Assembly: GCA_021785115.1 (NCBI GenBank)
Contig: JAJYGO010000102.1
Coordinates: 1 to 10,211 of the forward strand
Direction: 5' to 3'
DNA length: 10,211 bases
DNA from: Chloroflexota bacterium
Lineage (GTDB): Bacteria; Chloroflexota; Limnocylindria; Limnocylindrales; CSP1-4
Shown here piece by piece: positions 1 to 6,156 of the stretch. Each line of letters opens with the position of its first letter. The stretch's first letter is position 1. The position numbers were made by a program, and so were the translations under genes. The notes beneath the pieces are model-generated. The model searched no databases. It was not told the origin of the DNA and worked only from the letters and a program-made list of their open reading frames with translations.

Positions 1-1
1 C

Positions 2-691
2 CGGCCCCCGGTCTCGTACACGAACGCGCTGAAGCGCACGCAGATCGCCCGGTACGGGTACGCCGACACGCGCACCGCCGACTACGAGGAGGACCACCTG
101 GTCCCGCTCGAGCTGGGCGGCGCACCATCGGACCCGCGCAACCTGTGGCCCGAGCCGTACAGCGACAGCCTGTCGGACGGGCGCCCCACCGGGGCCCGGG
201 TGAAGGACGGCTTCGAGACCACCCTCAAGCGGGCCGTCTGCGTGGGCACGATCACCCTGGCCCGGGCCCGTGCCGAGATCGGGGACCACTGGGTGCACGC
301 CTTCTACGGCATCCCGCTCGCGAGCGGGATGACGACGGCGACCGTCCCGGTCGGCGCAACCCCGACTCCCCGGCCGACCCCAGGGGCCACCGGGTCCGGC
401 ACGCTGTCGGTCCGCTTCGTGGCCCTGCCCGACCCGGCCATCGCGGGCTCGCCGGCCGAGATGACCGCGAGGACGTCTCCCGGCGCCGTCTGCTCCGCCC
501 GGGTCACCTGGCCTTCGGGCACCGTGTCGACCGCGCAGGGGCTCCGGCCCACCCCCACGGCTGGCGCCGACGGCCTCGTCGCCTGGACCTGGAACGTCGC
601 GGCGAACACGCGGCCCGGGACCGCCACCGCCGCGGTGACCTGCCGCCTGGGCACCTCGGCCAGCGTCACCGCGCACTTCCCGGTGCAGTGA
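2..691 (+). CDS. HNH-fold protein with C-terminal Ig-like domain (5' end outside window)
   Basis: The frame is open from base 2 to a TGA at 689-691, so only the C-terminal 229 residues are seen; the start and any signal peptide lie outside. The segment YEEDHLVPLELGG (83-121), followed by DPRNLWPEP (131-157), is the metal-binding core of a recurring HNH-like family: Asp-His at 92-97, Asn at 140-142. The usual downstream helices follow, with a KD..E element (203-217), an R.VC.G turn near 232-245 and a DHWVHAFYG end near 283-309. A Pro/Thr-rich linker (about 353-403) then leads to a beta-rich, roughly 95-residue domain with two Cys that resembles a bacterial Ig-like fold. The linker and Ig-like domain suggest a secreted or surface protein. 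In most family members the HNH-like domain is the whole conserved part and its substrate is unknown. Nuclease activity is therefore inferred. The presence of a real gene is secure; function is not. Confidence 0.75.
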   Translation, partial: RPPVSYTNALKRTQIARYGYADTRTADYEEDHLVPLELGGAPSDPRNLWPEPYSDSLSDGRPTGARVKDGFETTLKRAVCVGTITLARARAEIGDHWVHAFYGIPLASGMTTATVPVGATPTPRPTPGATGSGTLSVRFVALPDPAIAGSPAEMTARTSPGAVCSARVTWPSGTVSTAQGLRPTPTAGADGLVAWTWNVAANTRPGTATAAVTCRLGTSASVTAHFPVQ

Positions 692-696
692 CACGG

Positions 697-718
697 CACC
701 CGGCGATGACCGCGGGTG
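697..718 (+). terminator. Possible hairpin after the HNH gene
   Basis: Six bases after the stop codon of the HNH-fold gene, CACCCG (697-702) can pair with CGGGTG (713-718) across a 10-base loop. There is no T-run, so intrinsic termination is uncertain. It sits in the 88-base gap between two convergent genes, where a terminator would be expected. Confidence 0.25.
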
Positions 719-779
719 AGCAGGCGGACGGAGCAGCCAGACGGGGACGGCACCTCGCGCGGCGCACCCCACCGCCCGC

Positions 780-1874
780 TCAGCCCGGCAGCACCCGGCG
801 CAGCGCCCGCAGCGCGTTGGCGCCCATCACCGCAGCGACACTGTCGTCGTCCACGCCGGCGGCGAGGAGCCCATCGGTCACCCGCGGCATCCCCGCCGCG
901 TCGATCACGGTGCGGAGCGCGCCGTCCATGTCGCTGCCGATCGCGACGTGGTCAGGGCCCAGCTCGTCGATCGCGAAGCGGAGGGCATCGACGAAGTCGC
1001 GCACCGAGTCGCCGCCGAGGAGCTGCGCGGCGGCGGTCACGCCCACCACGCCGCCTGCCTCCGCCACGAGCCGCGCATCGGCCACGCACACGTTGCGCGT
1101 GGCGGCCGAGTAGCGGCGCCAGCGGCTCCGGCCCCCCGCCCGCTCCACGAAGCCCGTGTGGCTGAGCACCGGCGGGACCGTCGCGAGGTCAACCACGTCA
1201 CGGATCGTGCGTGACGACGCATGGGCGAGGTCGACGAGCACGCCGACGCGCTCGGCCTCGGCCAGCGCCAGTCGCCCCAGCGGCGCCAGCCCGGCGGCGC
1301 GCCGGCCCGTCCCGGACCCGGCCATCGCGTTGTCCATGACGTGCGCCAGCGACAGCATCCGGACGCCCATGGCCTGCAGCCGCGCGACGTTGCGGGGATC
1401 CCCCCGCAGCGCCTGCGCGCCCTGGACCCCGATGAACGCACCGACCGGCCCCCCGGGCGCCAGCACGGCGTCGAGATCGGGACCGGTCCGGACGACGCGG
1501 AAGGCACCCCCGGAGGCGGCGGCCCAGCCGTCGATGCGGCCCGCAAACTCGCGGACCAGCGCAAGGTCGGAGCGGAGTGCGCGCAACGGCACGCCCAGGC
1601 CGAGGAACTGGATCGCCGACAGCGTGCCCCGCAGGTCGGGGAAGCGCGTCGCGATCGACATCCCGACCAGGCGGACACCGCCGGCACGCAGCCGCGGCAG
1701 GTCCACGTGCCCGCGCCCCGCGGGCTCGAGGAAGGTGCGCCGGAAGAGGACGGTGCCCACCAGCAGGTCCACCACCGGGAGCTGCCGATGCAGTTCGAGG
1801 GCGCGCTCCGAGACGGGCCCGCCCGCGTCCCGGGTCGTGCGCAGGAGCACCGCCTCGACCGCGCGCGCGATCAT
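780..1874 (-). CDS. M19 (renal/membrane dipeptidase) family protein with degenerate metal site
   Basis: A 364-residue protein starting at ATG 1872-1874, near the usual length of bacterial M19 proteins. M19 enzymes are TIM-barrel, two-zinc hydrolases of dipeptides and related amide substrates. Family landmarks seen: the N-terminal ALELHRQLPVVD block (25-36), RGHVDLPRLRAGGV (54-67), the LSLAHVMDN block (174-182), VDLAHAS (His218), SHTG (His239), RNV..A..V.EAGGVVGV (260-279) and GSDMDG (Asp315). Three metal ligands are changed. The HxD after VVDL is Leu38-Val-Gly40, and the bridging Glu of the LLEGA motif is Gln151 (GVQGAQAL). His218, His239 and Asp315 remain. The reading frame is intact, so this looks like a diverged, possibly non-peptidase paralogue rather than a decaying gene. 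It is divergent from the CtaG-like gene and no clear ribosome-binding site precedes the ATG. Family assignment is firm; dipeptidase activity is doubtful. Confidence 0.88.
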   Translation of the reverse strand: MIARAVEAVLLRTTRDAGGPVSERALELHRQLPVVDLLVGTVLFRRTFLEPAGRGHVDLPRLRAGGVRLVGMSIATRFPDLRGTLSAIQFLGLGVPLRALRSDLALVREFAGRIDGWAAASGGAFRVVRTGPDLDAVLAPGGPVGAFIGVQGAQALRGDPRNVARLQAMGVRMLSLAHVMDNAMAGSGTGRRAAGLAPLGRLALAEAERVGVLVDLAHASSRTIRDVVDLATVPPVLSHTGFVERAGGRSRWRRYSAATRNVCVADARLVAEAGGVVGVTAAAQLLGGDSVRDFVDALRFAIDELGPDHVAIGSDMDGALRTVIDAAGMPRVTDGLLAAGVDDDSVAAVMGANALRALRRVLPG

Positions 1875-1912
1875 CGGCCGCCCCCGCCACGGGGCCCCGC
1901 CGACAGGTCCGG

Positions 1913-1921
1913 TGCTACGAT
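1913..1921 (+). promoter_or_regulatory. Extended -10 promoter of the CtaG-like gene
   Basis: TGCTACGAT carries an extended -10 (TGn) and a hexamer TACGAT matching TATAAT at four positions. No good -35 is seen 17 bases upstream. Transcription would begin near 1928, giving a leader of about 25 bases to the ATG at 1953. This also argues against the in-frame ATG at 1920, which lies inside the -10. The same TGnTAC pattern precedes the helicase gene and the flavoprotein gene. Confidence 0.5.
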
Positions 1922-1952
1922 GCAGGGCCCCGATCCCGGCACTGTCCCCCGC

Positions 1953-3164
1953 ATGCCTTCACCGTACACCGCCGCCCGCCGAGGCAGGAGCGTCGTGCGC
2001 TCGTCCGGTTCATCGTCCCGCGCCGACGGGGCCGCCCTCCCGACCCGGGCCGCGGCCGCCATCCCGGCCGAAGCTGCTCTCCGCGCCGCCGGCCTGCAGG
2101 CCGGAGTAGCCCTCCTCGCCGCCGGGCTTGCGACCGCGCTCCTGGCGATCGGCTGGCTGGCCTTGCCCGTGCGCGCGCTCGCGGACGCGGTCCCCACCGC
2201 GGCCCCGACCCTCCTCGACGCGGTGGACCACTGGTCGTTCGATCCGACCATCCAGGTGCCGGCCATCCTCTCGGCGCTCGCCTACCTCTACGGGGTCCGT
2301 CTCGTCCGGGCCCGCCACCCCGGCAACCCGGTCCCCCTCGCCAGGACCCTCGCCTTCCTGGGCGGGCTGGTAGTGATCGAGATCGCCACCCAGGGGCCCA
2401 TCGACTACTACGAGGCCACGCTCTTCTCCGTCCACATGGCACAGCACCTCCTCCTGATGATGGTGGCCGCGCCGCTGCTCGTGATGGGCGCCCCTATCAC
2501 CCTGCTGCTGCGCGTCGCGCCACCGGACGTCCGGAACCGCCGGATCCTCCCGCTCCTGCACAGCCGTCCGCTCCGCGTGCTCACGCACCCGCTGGTGGCC
2601 TCCGCCATGTTCGCCGGCGCGCTCTGGGTCTCCCACTTCTCCCCCATCTACGAGCTCGCCCTCGAGAACGACACCGTCCACAACTTCGAGCACCTCGCCT
2701 TCCTGGTCGCCGCCCTGCTCTTCTGGTGGCCCATGGTGGGTCGGGACCCGGGGCCCTGGCACCTGTCGCCCCCGGTGCGCCTCGCGGCGATGCTCCTCCA
2801 GATGGCCCAGGGCGCCTTCCTGGGCGTCGCGATCATGAACGCGCGGGCCCCGCTCTATGCGCACTACGCCGACCTCCACCTGGCGTGGATCCGCGCCATC
2901 GACGATCAGCAGCTGGCGGGGGCGATCATGTGGGGCGCGGGCGGGGTCGGCTTCCTCGTGCTCAGCCTGCTGGTCTTCTACGAGTGGATGCGGACCGAGG
3001 AGCAGGCGGCGGCGCGTGTGGACGCCCGGCTCGACCGGGAGGCACGGGCCGCGGCGTCGGCTGCGCTCACGGCGTCGGCTGCGCTCACGGCGTCGGCTGC
3101 GCTCACGGCGTCGGCTGTGCCCACGGCCGAGACGGAGGAGGCCGCGCCCGCCGAGGACGCCTGA
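1953..3164 (+). CDS. ctaG: Caa3-type cytochrome c oxidase assembly protein (CtaG family)
   Basis: A 403-residue integral membrane protein of the CtaG_Bacillus/Caa3_CtaG family (PF09678), which supports maturation of caa3-type cytochrome c oxidase in the cytoplasmic membrane. Seen: hydrophobic helices near residues 49-72, 101-118, 132-148, 160-186, 213-228, 246-262, 276-297 and 322-344. Family motifs are HMAQHLLLMMVAAPLL (161-176), SHFSPIYELAL (227-237) with HNFEH (243-247), and FWWPMVG (257-263). These conserved His residues are the likely copper or haem-site contacts. The N-terminal 48 residues are polar. The C-terminal tail (about 350-403) is charged and Ala-rich and holds an in-frame 18-bp tandem repeat. 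ATG 1953 has no Shine-Dalgarno. GTG 1995 has AGGAG at 1986-1990, only four bases away, and would give 389 residues, so the start is uncertain. No oxidase subunit genes are in the window. Reading frame further upstream to 1221 is antisense shadow of the M19 gene. Confidence 0.9.
   Translation: MPSPYTAARRGRSVVRSSGSSSRADGAALPTRAAAAIPAEAALRAAGLQAGVALLAAGLATALLAIGWLALPVRALADAVPTAAPTLLDAVDHWSFDPTIQVPAILSALAYLYGVRLVRARHPGNPVPLARTLAFLGGLVVIEIATQGPIDYYEATLFSVHMAQHLLLMMVAAPLLVMGAPITLLLRVAPPDVRNRRILPLLHSRPLRVLTHPLVASAMFAGALWVSHFSPIYELALENDTVHNFEHLAFLVAALLFWWPMVGRDPGPWHLSPPVRLAAMLLQMAQGAFLGVAIMNARAPLYAHYADLHLAWIRAIDDQQLAGAIMWGAGGVGFLVLSLLVFYEWMRTEEQAAARVDARLDREARAAASAALTASAALTASAALTASAVPTAETEEAAPAEDA
3054..3125 (+). 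repeat. In-frame 18-bp tandem repeat in ctaG tail
   Basis: Three exact copies of GCGTCGGCTGCGCTCACG (3054-3071, 3072-3089, 3090-3107) and a fourth with two changes (3108-3125). Since 18 is a multiple of three, it encodes a repeated Ala-Ser-Ala-Ala-Leu-Thr unit in the cytoplasmic or periplasmic tail and copy number can change without a frameshift. Confidence 0.95.
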
Positions 3165-3177
3165 GCCGCGTCAGGCG
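3158..3177. terminator. Shared hairpin containing both convergent stop codons
   Basis: CGCCTGA (3158-3164), loop GCCGCG (3165-3170), TCAGGCG (3171-3177): a perfect 7-bp stem. The TGA of the CtaG-like gene (3162-3164) forms the inner end of the left arm, and the TGA of the minus-strand membrane protein gene (3173-3171) the inner end of the right arm. It is symmetric and could stop transcription from both sides, though neither side has a clear T-run. Confidence 0.5.
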
Positions 3178-4280
3178 GTGGCGACGCCTCGCCCGCCGAA
3201 CAGTCGCAGCTGCCGCGCGAACACGTAGCCCAGGGCCACCGGGATCCACACGTTGAGGACGCGGTAGGCGAGCGTCACGAGGATCGCGACCGCCGGCGGC
3301 ACCCCGAGGCTCACGAAGACCAGGGCCATCGCGCCCTCCACCGCGCCGATCCCGTCGGGCACCACGGCGACCACGAAGAAGACGATGCTGGCCCCGAGCC
3401 CGGCGATCACCACGTCGGGCCGTGGCTGCAGCCCGAAGGCCAGGAAGAGCGCCGCCAGGCTGAGGGCATTGACCAGGTGGAGCCCGAGGCTGAAGCCCAG
3501 CGCGGTGCCCACCGAGCGCGGATGACGGGGCACCGCCGCCGCGGCGTCGGCGAAGTGCTCGGCGCTCCGGTGCACCCACGCCTCCGGGACCAGCTGGCGA
3601 CGGCCGGCGATCCGACCCGCGCGGTTCACCAGCGCCTGCGCGATGCGCAGGAGCCGGTCGAGCAGGCCGGGCCGGACGGCGGCGAGGACGAGGGCGCCCA
3701 CCAGGACGGCCACGAACGCCGTGAAGATGGCGGCGCCCGCGGAGTCGTAGGGGGCCAGGCGGTCACGGACGGCCAGGGCCAGGATGCCGGCGCCCACGAA
3801 CGGCAGCGACGCCACCAGGTCGATGGCGGTGACCACGATGGATCCAGCGGCGGCGCGCGGCCCCGACTGGCCGTGGGCGTTGGCGTCGTCGATGAAGACG
3901 ACCAGGGCGGTGGCCCCCGCCAGGGGGACCACGGTCTTCAGGAAGATGGAGGCGAAGAGGACCTTGACCATGCGACGGGCCGCCGCCTCCACGCCGACCG
4001 CCCGGAAGCCGTGGTGGTAGAGGCCGCCGTAGAGCGCGAAGCAGACGGCCTGGAGGCCGATCGCCACGGGGATCCAGCCCCACTGGGCGTGCGACAGGTC
4101 GAGGCGCTCCGCCGAGGGGCCGACGAACTCGCTCGCCGCGTAGACCAGGAACGCGGCAAAGAGCGCCGTGACCAGCAGCTGGCGGCGCGAGGGCCACGCC
4201 CGCACGGGCTGGATGGCGATCTCCGTGGACACGGAGGCACGGGCGGCCACCAGGCCGCCGTCGCCGGCCTCGGCCGTCAC
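3171..4280 (-). CDS. Lysylphosphatidylglycerol synthase TM / UPF0104-type integral membrane protein
   Basis: A 369-residue polytopic membrane protein starting with GTG at 4280-4278. This is supported by the GTGA overlap with the preceding stop and by the lack of another early start. It fits the flippase-like TM domain family of MprF and its stand-alone relatives (PF03706). Seen: about eight hydrophobic segments (near 33-52, 66-88, 105-130, 145-170, 183-202, 258-283, 288-308, 314-352), the IFLKTVVPLAG element (112-122), and the C-terminal signature PDGIGAVEGAMALVF (308-322) followed by AYRVLNVWIPVALGY (338-352). The soluble aminoacyl-transferase domain of MprF is absent, so lysine transfer is not expected. 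Stand-alone members are suspected lipid or polyprenyl-lipid transporters, but the substrate here is unknown. The gene is second in an operon after the flavoprotein, with translational coupling likely. Confidence 0.85.
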   Translation of the reverse strand: MTAEAGDGGLVAARASVSTEIAIQPVRAWPSRRQLLVTALFAAFLVYAASEFVGPSAERLDLSHAQWGWIPVAIGLQAVCFALYGGLYHHGFRAVGVEAAARRMVKVLFASIFLKTVVPLAGATALVVFIDDANAHGQSGPRAAAGSIVVTAIDLVASLPFVGAGILALAVRDRLAPYDSAGAAIFTAFVAVLVGALVLAAVRPGLLDRLLRIAQALVNRAGRIAGRRQLVPEAWVHRSAEHFADAAAAVPRHPRSVGTALGFSLGLHLVNALSLAALFLAFGLQPRPDVVIAGLGASIVFFVVAVVPDGIGAVEGAMALVFVSLGVPPAVAILVTLAYRVLNVWIPVALGYVFARQLRLFGGRGVATA

Positions 4281-5056
4281 CGCGCCCGGTCGACCGAGGG
4301 GCCGTCGCCGATCAGCGCGGCCAGGTGCGCGGGCAGGGGCATGCCGTCAGCCGCAGCGTCCGGGGACGGTGGCCCGAGCACGGTGCGGACCGGGATGACG
4401 CCCGCCCACACCGGCAGGCCGAGATCACCGGGATCGTCGGACGGTGGTCCCGTCCGCACCTTCGCGGACGCCTCCACGATCGGGATCGCGACCACGTGCG
4501 TCTGGCGCAGCTCTGCCTCGCTCGGCTGCCGGGCATCGGCCCATCGCCCCGGCGCCACGTGCTCGACGATGGCACGCAACCCGTCCAGCTTCTCGCGCCG
4601 GGACCGCACCAGGCGCCCACGGCCGAGCACCACCGCCGATCGGTAGTTGACGGAGTGGTGGAACGACGAGCGGGCCATCACCCAGCCGTCGACGAGCGTC
4701 GCCTCGACGCATGCCTCAGCGCCGGCCCGCAGGTGGCGCATGATCCGGCTGGCCGGCAGCCCGTGCAGGTAGAGCGTGTCGTCGATCCGGCCGTGCAGCA
4801 TGGGCACCACGAACGGCGTCCCGTCGATCGAGAACGCCACGTGGCACAGCGGCGCCTCGTCGAGGATCGCGTGCACGAGCGCGCGGTCGTAGGAGGCGCG
4901 GTCCTCGCGGCGGACCTGCGTGCGCGCGGTGACGGGGAACGACCCGACCGGCAACGACCCGACCGTCGCGGACGGGGCGGACGGCGCGGACGGGGCGGAC
5001 GGCGCGGACAGACCGGCGACGGGGTCGGAACCGGGGGGAACGGGACGGCGCGGCAT
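4277..5056 (-). CDS. Pyridoxamine 5'-phosphate oxidase family flavoprotein (NimA-like split barrel)
   Basis: A 259-residue protein from ATG 5056-5054. The body matches the Pyridox_ox_2/NimA-like FMN-binding split-barrel group almost end to end: ILDEAPLCHVAFSIDGTPFV (64-83), LYLHGLPASRIMRHL (95-109), GWVMARSSFHHSVNYRSAV (124-142, the strongest signature), EHVAPGRW (165-172), a SAKVRTGPP loop (197-205) and LPVWAGVIPV (214-223). Such proteins bind FMN, F420 or haem in the cytosol; members include nitroimidazole-reducing NimA, but true vitamin B6 synthesis is not indicated. Residues 16-42 are a low-complexity Ser-Ala-Pro extension encoded by a 9-bp repeat, not family-typical. The frame stays open to a TTG at 5092, but that TTG is the -35 of the promoter found here, so ATG is preferred. 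First gene of the operon with the membrane protein at 3171-4280, overlapping it as GTGA (4280-4277). Confidence 0.88.
   Translation of the reverse strand: MPRRPVPPGSDPVAGLSAPSAPSAPSAPSATVGSLPVGSFPVTARTQVRREDRASYDRALVHAILDEAPLCHVAFSIDGTPFVVPMLHGRIDDTLYLHGLPASRIMRHLRAGAEACVEATLVDGWVMARSSFHHSVNYRSAVVLGRGRLVRSRREKLDGLRAIVEHVAPGRWADARQPSEAELRQTHVVAIPIVEASAKVRTGPPSDDPGDLGLPVWAGVIPVRTVLGPPSPDAAADGMPLPAHLAALIGDGPSVDRAR
4968..5009 (+). repeat. 9/18-bp GCGGACGG tandem repeat in the flavoprotein N-terminus
   Basis: Units GCGGACGGG and GCGGACGGC alternate twice (4968-5003), followed by a partial GCGGAC (5004-5009). Read on the minus strand it encodes the Ser-Ala-Pro repeats of the flavoprotein. The unit resembles the GCGGACGAG repeat at 6185-6265. 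Just upstream, CGACCCGACCG also occurs twice (near 4940-4965). Confidence 0.9.
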
Positions 5057-5063
5057 CGCGCGG

Positions 5064-5092
5064 ACGGTACCAAGCCCCGCCGGATCCGGCAA
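5064..5092 (-). promoter_or_regulatory. Promoter of the flavoprotein-membrane protein operon
   Basis: On the minus strand TTGCCG (5092-5087), a 17-base spacer, then TACCGT (5069-5064), with an extended TGn (5072-5070). Transcription would start at 5057 or 5056, which is the base before, or the first base of, the ATG: a leaderless mRNA. No Shine-Dalgarno is present before this ATG, which agrees. Confidence 0.6.
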
Positions 5093-5129
5093 GGCGGGCC
5101 CGCATCAGGGCGGCCGCCGGGCCGAAGGG

Positions 5130-5161
5130 CCGCAGCGCCGGATCACCGCAGCGCCGGATCA
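5130..5161. repeat. 16-bp exact tandem duplication
   Basis: CCGCAGCGCCGGATCA occurs twice head to tail (5130-5145 and 5146-5161) in the 153-base gap between the flavoprotein and the septum gene. No role is evident. Confidence 0.9.
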
Positions 5162-5165
5162 GGAT

Positions 5166-5227
5166 CTCAGTGCCCGAGCAGCAGGGTGCTCCTGAGCCGC
5201 GCCCGGGCCTCAGTGCCCGAGCAGCAG
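5166..5227. repeat. 19-bp direct repeat copying the septum gene's 3' end
   Basis: CTCAGTGCCCGAGCAGCAG is present at 5166-5184 and 5209-5227. The second copy contains the last codons (LLLGH) and stop of the minus-strand septum gene; the first is an extra copy 43 bases beyond the stop. It may be a small duplication or a paired-site structure in the 3' untranslated region. Confidence 0.9.
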
Positions 5228-5698
5228 CTCCATCCAGGCCTGTAGCGGGGTCGGAGGCGGCGCCGCGGACGGGTCCGCCCCCAGGGGCGTGATCGCCGGG
5301 GGCGGCGGCGCGCCGGGCTGCAGTGCGAACACCTGCTCGTGGGGCTTCCCGTACCCGTAGGCGCGAGCCTCGAGTGACAGGAACGCCGGGGACTGGATCA
5401 CCGCGAGCTCAGCCTGCTGCTGGACCACCTGCTGGGCGAGTGTCGCGTCCTGGGCCCGCAGCGCGGCGGCCTCGACGCCGACCTGGTTCGACTGGGCGAT
5501 GGCCCGCCCGAACACGAGAACCAGCCACGCGACCACGGCGATGCTCGCCACCAGCGCGATGGTGCGCCGGTCCAGCCCCGCCACGCCGAGCCTGGGCTGC
5601 ACGGCCGCGGCCGCGGTTCCGGAGGTCGCCGGCTCTCCGACGGATCGCGCGGACGCCGCCGCGGAGTCGCTCTGTTCTGGCGTGCGCTCGTCGGTCAT
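5210..5698 (-). CDS. FtsB/DivIC-like septum formation initiator protein
   Basis: A 162-residue single-pass membrane protein starting at ATG 5698-5696. Domain order matches FtsB/DivIC: a polar, disordered cytoplasmic N-terminus (1-45), one transmembrane helix (about 46-65), a Gln/Ala-rich coiled coil (about 70-103), then the conserved short module SLEARAYGYGKPHEQVFAL (108-126). A Pro/Ala-rich stretch (128-152) ends in an amphipathic PLQAWMELLLGH tail. FtsB-type proteins form the FtsQLB complex that activates septal peptidoglycan synthesis at the division site; the family role is inferred here from architecture. The frame continues to TTG 5737, but this is the first base of a perfect -35 hexamer, so the ATG is chosen. 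It is transcribed on its own, upstream of but not clearly co-transcribed with the flavoprotein operon, which has its own promoter. Confidence 0.85.
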   Translation of the reverse strand: MTDERTPEQSDSAAASARSVGEPATSGTAAAAVQPRLGVAGLDRRTIALVASIAVVAWLVLVFGRAIAQSNQVGVEAAALRAQDATLAQQVVQQQAELAVIQSPAFLSLEARAYGYGKPHEQVFALQPGAPPPPAITPLGADPSAAPPPTPLQAWMELLLGH

Positions 5699-5708
5699 CG
5701 CGCCTCGC

Positions 5709-5737
5709 ACCGTAGCTGCGCCGGGCGGCGCTGTCAA
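5709..5737 (-). promoter_or_regulatory. Sigma-70-type promoter of the septum gene
   Basis: On the minus strand a perfect TTGACA (5737-5732), a 17-base spacer and TACGGT (5714-5709). The start point predicted seven bases on is about 5702, four bases before the ATG at 5698. The GAGG just upstream of the ATG would therefore lie in untranscribed DNA, and the mRNA would be nearly leaderless. This is the best promoter match in the window. Confidence 0.75.
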
Positions 5738-5744
5738 GCCACTG

Positions 5745-5826
5745 CGCCGGTCGGCACCGACTGTGCCCGTGGGTTCGATCCCCCCCGCCGGTCGGCAACC
5801 ACTGCGCCCGTGGGTTCGATCCCCGG
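5745..5826 (+). repeat. 41-bp tandem repeat with tRNA T-loop-like core
   Basis: Two adjacent 41-base copies (5745-5785 and 5786-5826) agree at 36 positions. Each begins CGCCGGTCGGCA and includes GCCCGTGGGTTCGATCCC. The core GGGTTCGATCCC is the invariant T-stem/T-loop sequence of tRNAs, but only three T-stem pairs form and no acceptor, D or anticodon arm can be assembled around it. A ten-base fragment of the unit (CCACTGCGCC, 5739-5748) overlaps the left edge. The array abuts the septum gene promoter. Confidence 0.85.
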
Positions 5827-5862
5827 CTCACGCCTGACTCCCGCGGTCTGGTGGAACAGATC

Positions 5863-6016
5863 GGCTACTGCACGCCGGCCGTGCGTCAGCTCACCGGCCC
5901 GAGCGAGGTCCGCTATCGCACGCCCGCCGTGCGTCAGCCGAATCCGCCGGAACGAGGTGGGCTACTGCACGCCGGCCGTGCGTCAGCCGGGCATCCTGGA
6001 CGACCTTCGCTATCGC
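5863..6016 (+). repeat. 28-bp palindromic repeats at 48-49 bp spacing
   Basis: Copies at 5863-5890, 5911-5938 and 5960-5987; a partial fourth (CGCTATCGC) starts at 6008. Starts are 48, 49 and 48 bases apart. Copies one and three are identical (begin GGCTACTGCACGCC); copy two begins CGCTATCGCACGCC and differs at four positions, and copy four begins like copy two. So the order is A-B-A-B' with a 97-base super-period. All full copies hold the stem GCACG/CGTGC around a five-base loop and end GTGCGTCAGC. The spacers share a GAnCGAGGT-like end. The 49-base step breaks the reading frame, so this is not a coding repeat. Confidence 0.9.
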
Positions 6017-6046
6017 TCATCACACGGGCCCTACGGGCACGAGCGA
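6013..6046. other. Hairpin next to the palindromic repeats
   Basis: TCGCTC (6013-6018) pairs with GAGCGA (6041-6046), and inside it GCCC (6028-6031) pairs with GGGC (6035-6038) around a TAC loop. The outer and inner stems are separated by an asymmetric internal loop. It lies at the point where the fourth palindromic repeat breaks off. Confidence 0.45.
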
Positions 6047-6156
6047 GCCTCCTCCTGACCATCCGCGGTCCCGGTCGCGCCGCGGTGCCGCACGAATCGG
6101 GCTCCGAGAGTGCCCGCCACAGGGGTGCCGCATGCGCGGCGACCGCGTAAGGCTCG

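Noticed and set aside
1920..1922. ATG at 1920 as the CtaG-like start
   Set aside because: It lies in the -10 hexamer of the predicted promoter and would be upstream of the transcript start.
1221..1952. An N-terminal extension of the CtaG-like gene by 244 codons
   Set aside because: It runs antisense through the M19 gene, reads as charged low-complexity sequence, and lies upstream of the promoter at 1913-1921.
5745..5826. A tRNA gene containing the GGTTCGATCC core
   Set aside because: The T-stem has only three pairs and no acceptor, D or anticodon stem can be assembled in either copy or on either strand.
5863..6016. CRISPR array with 28-base repeats and 20-21-base spacers
   Set aside because: Only three full units, spacers are too short and resemble each other at one end, repeats alternate between two versions, and no cas gene is present.
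5810..6150. Small proteins carrying a repeated YCTPAVRQ-like motif
   Set aside because: The motif comes from translating the 28-base palindromes; the 49-base step shifts the frame, so no single frame keeps the motif in all copies.
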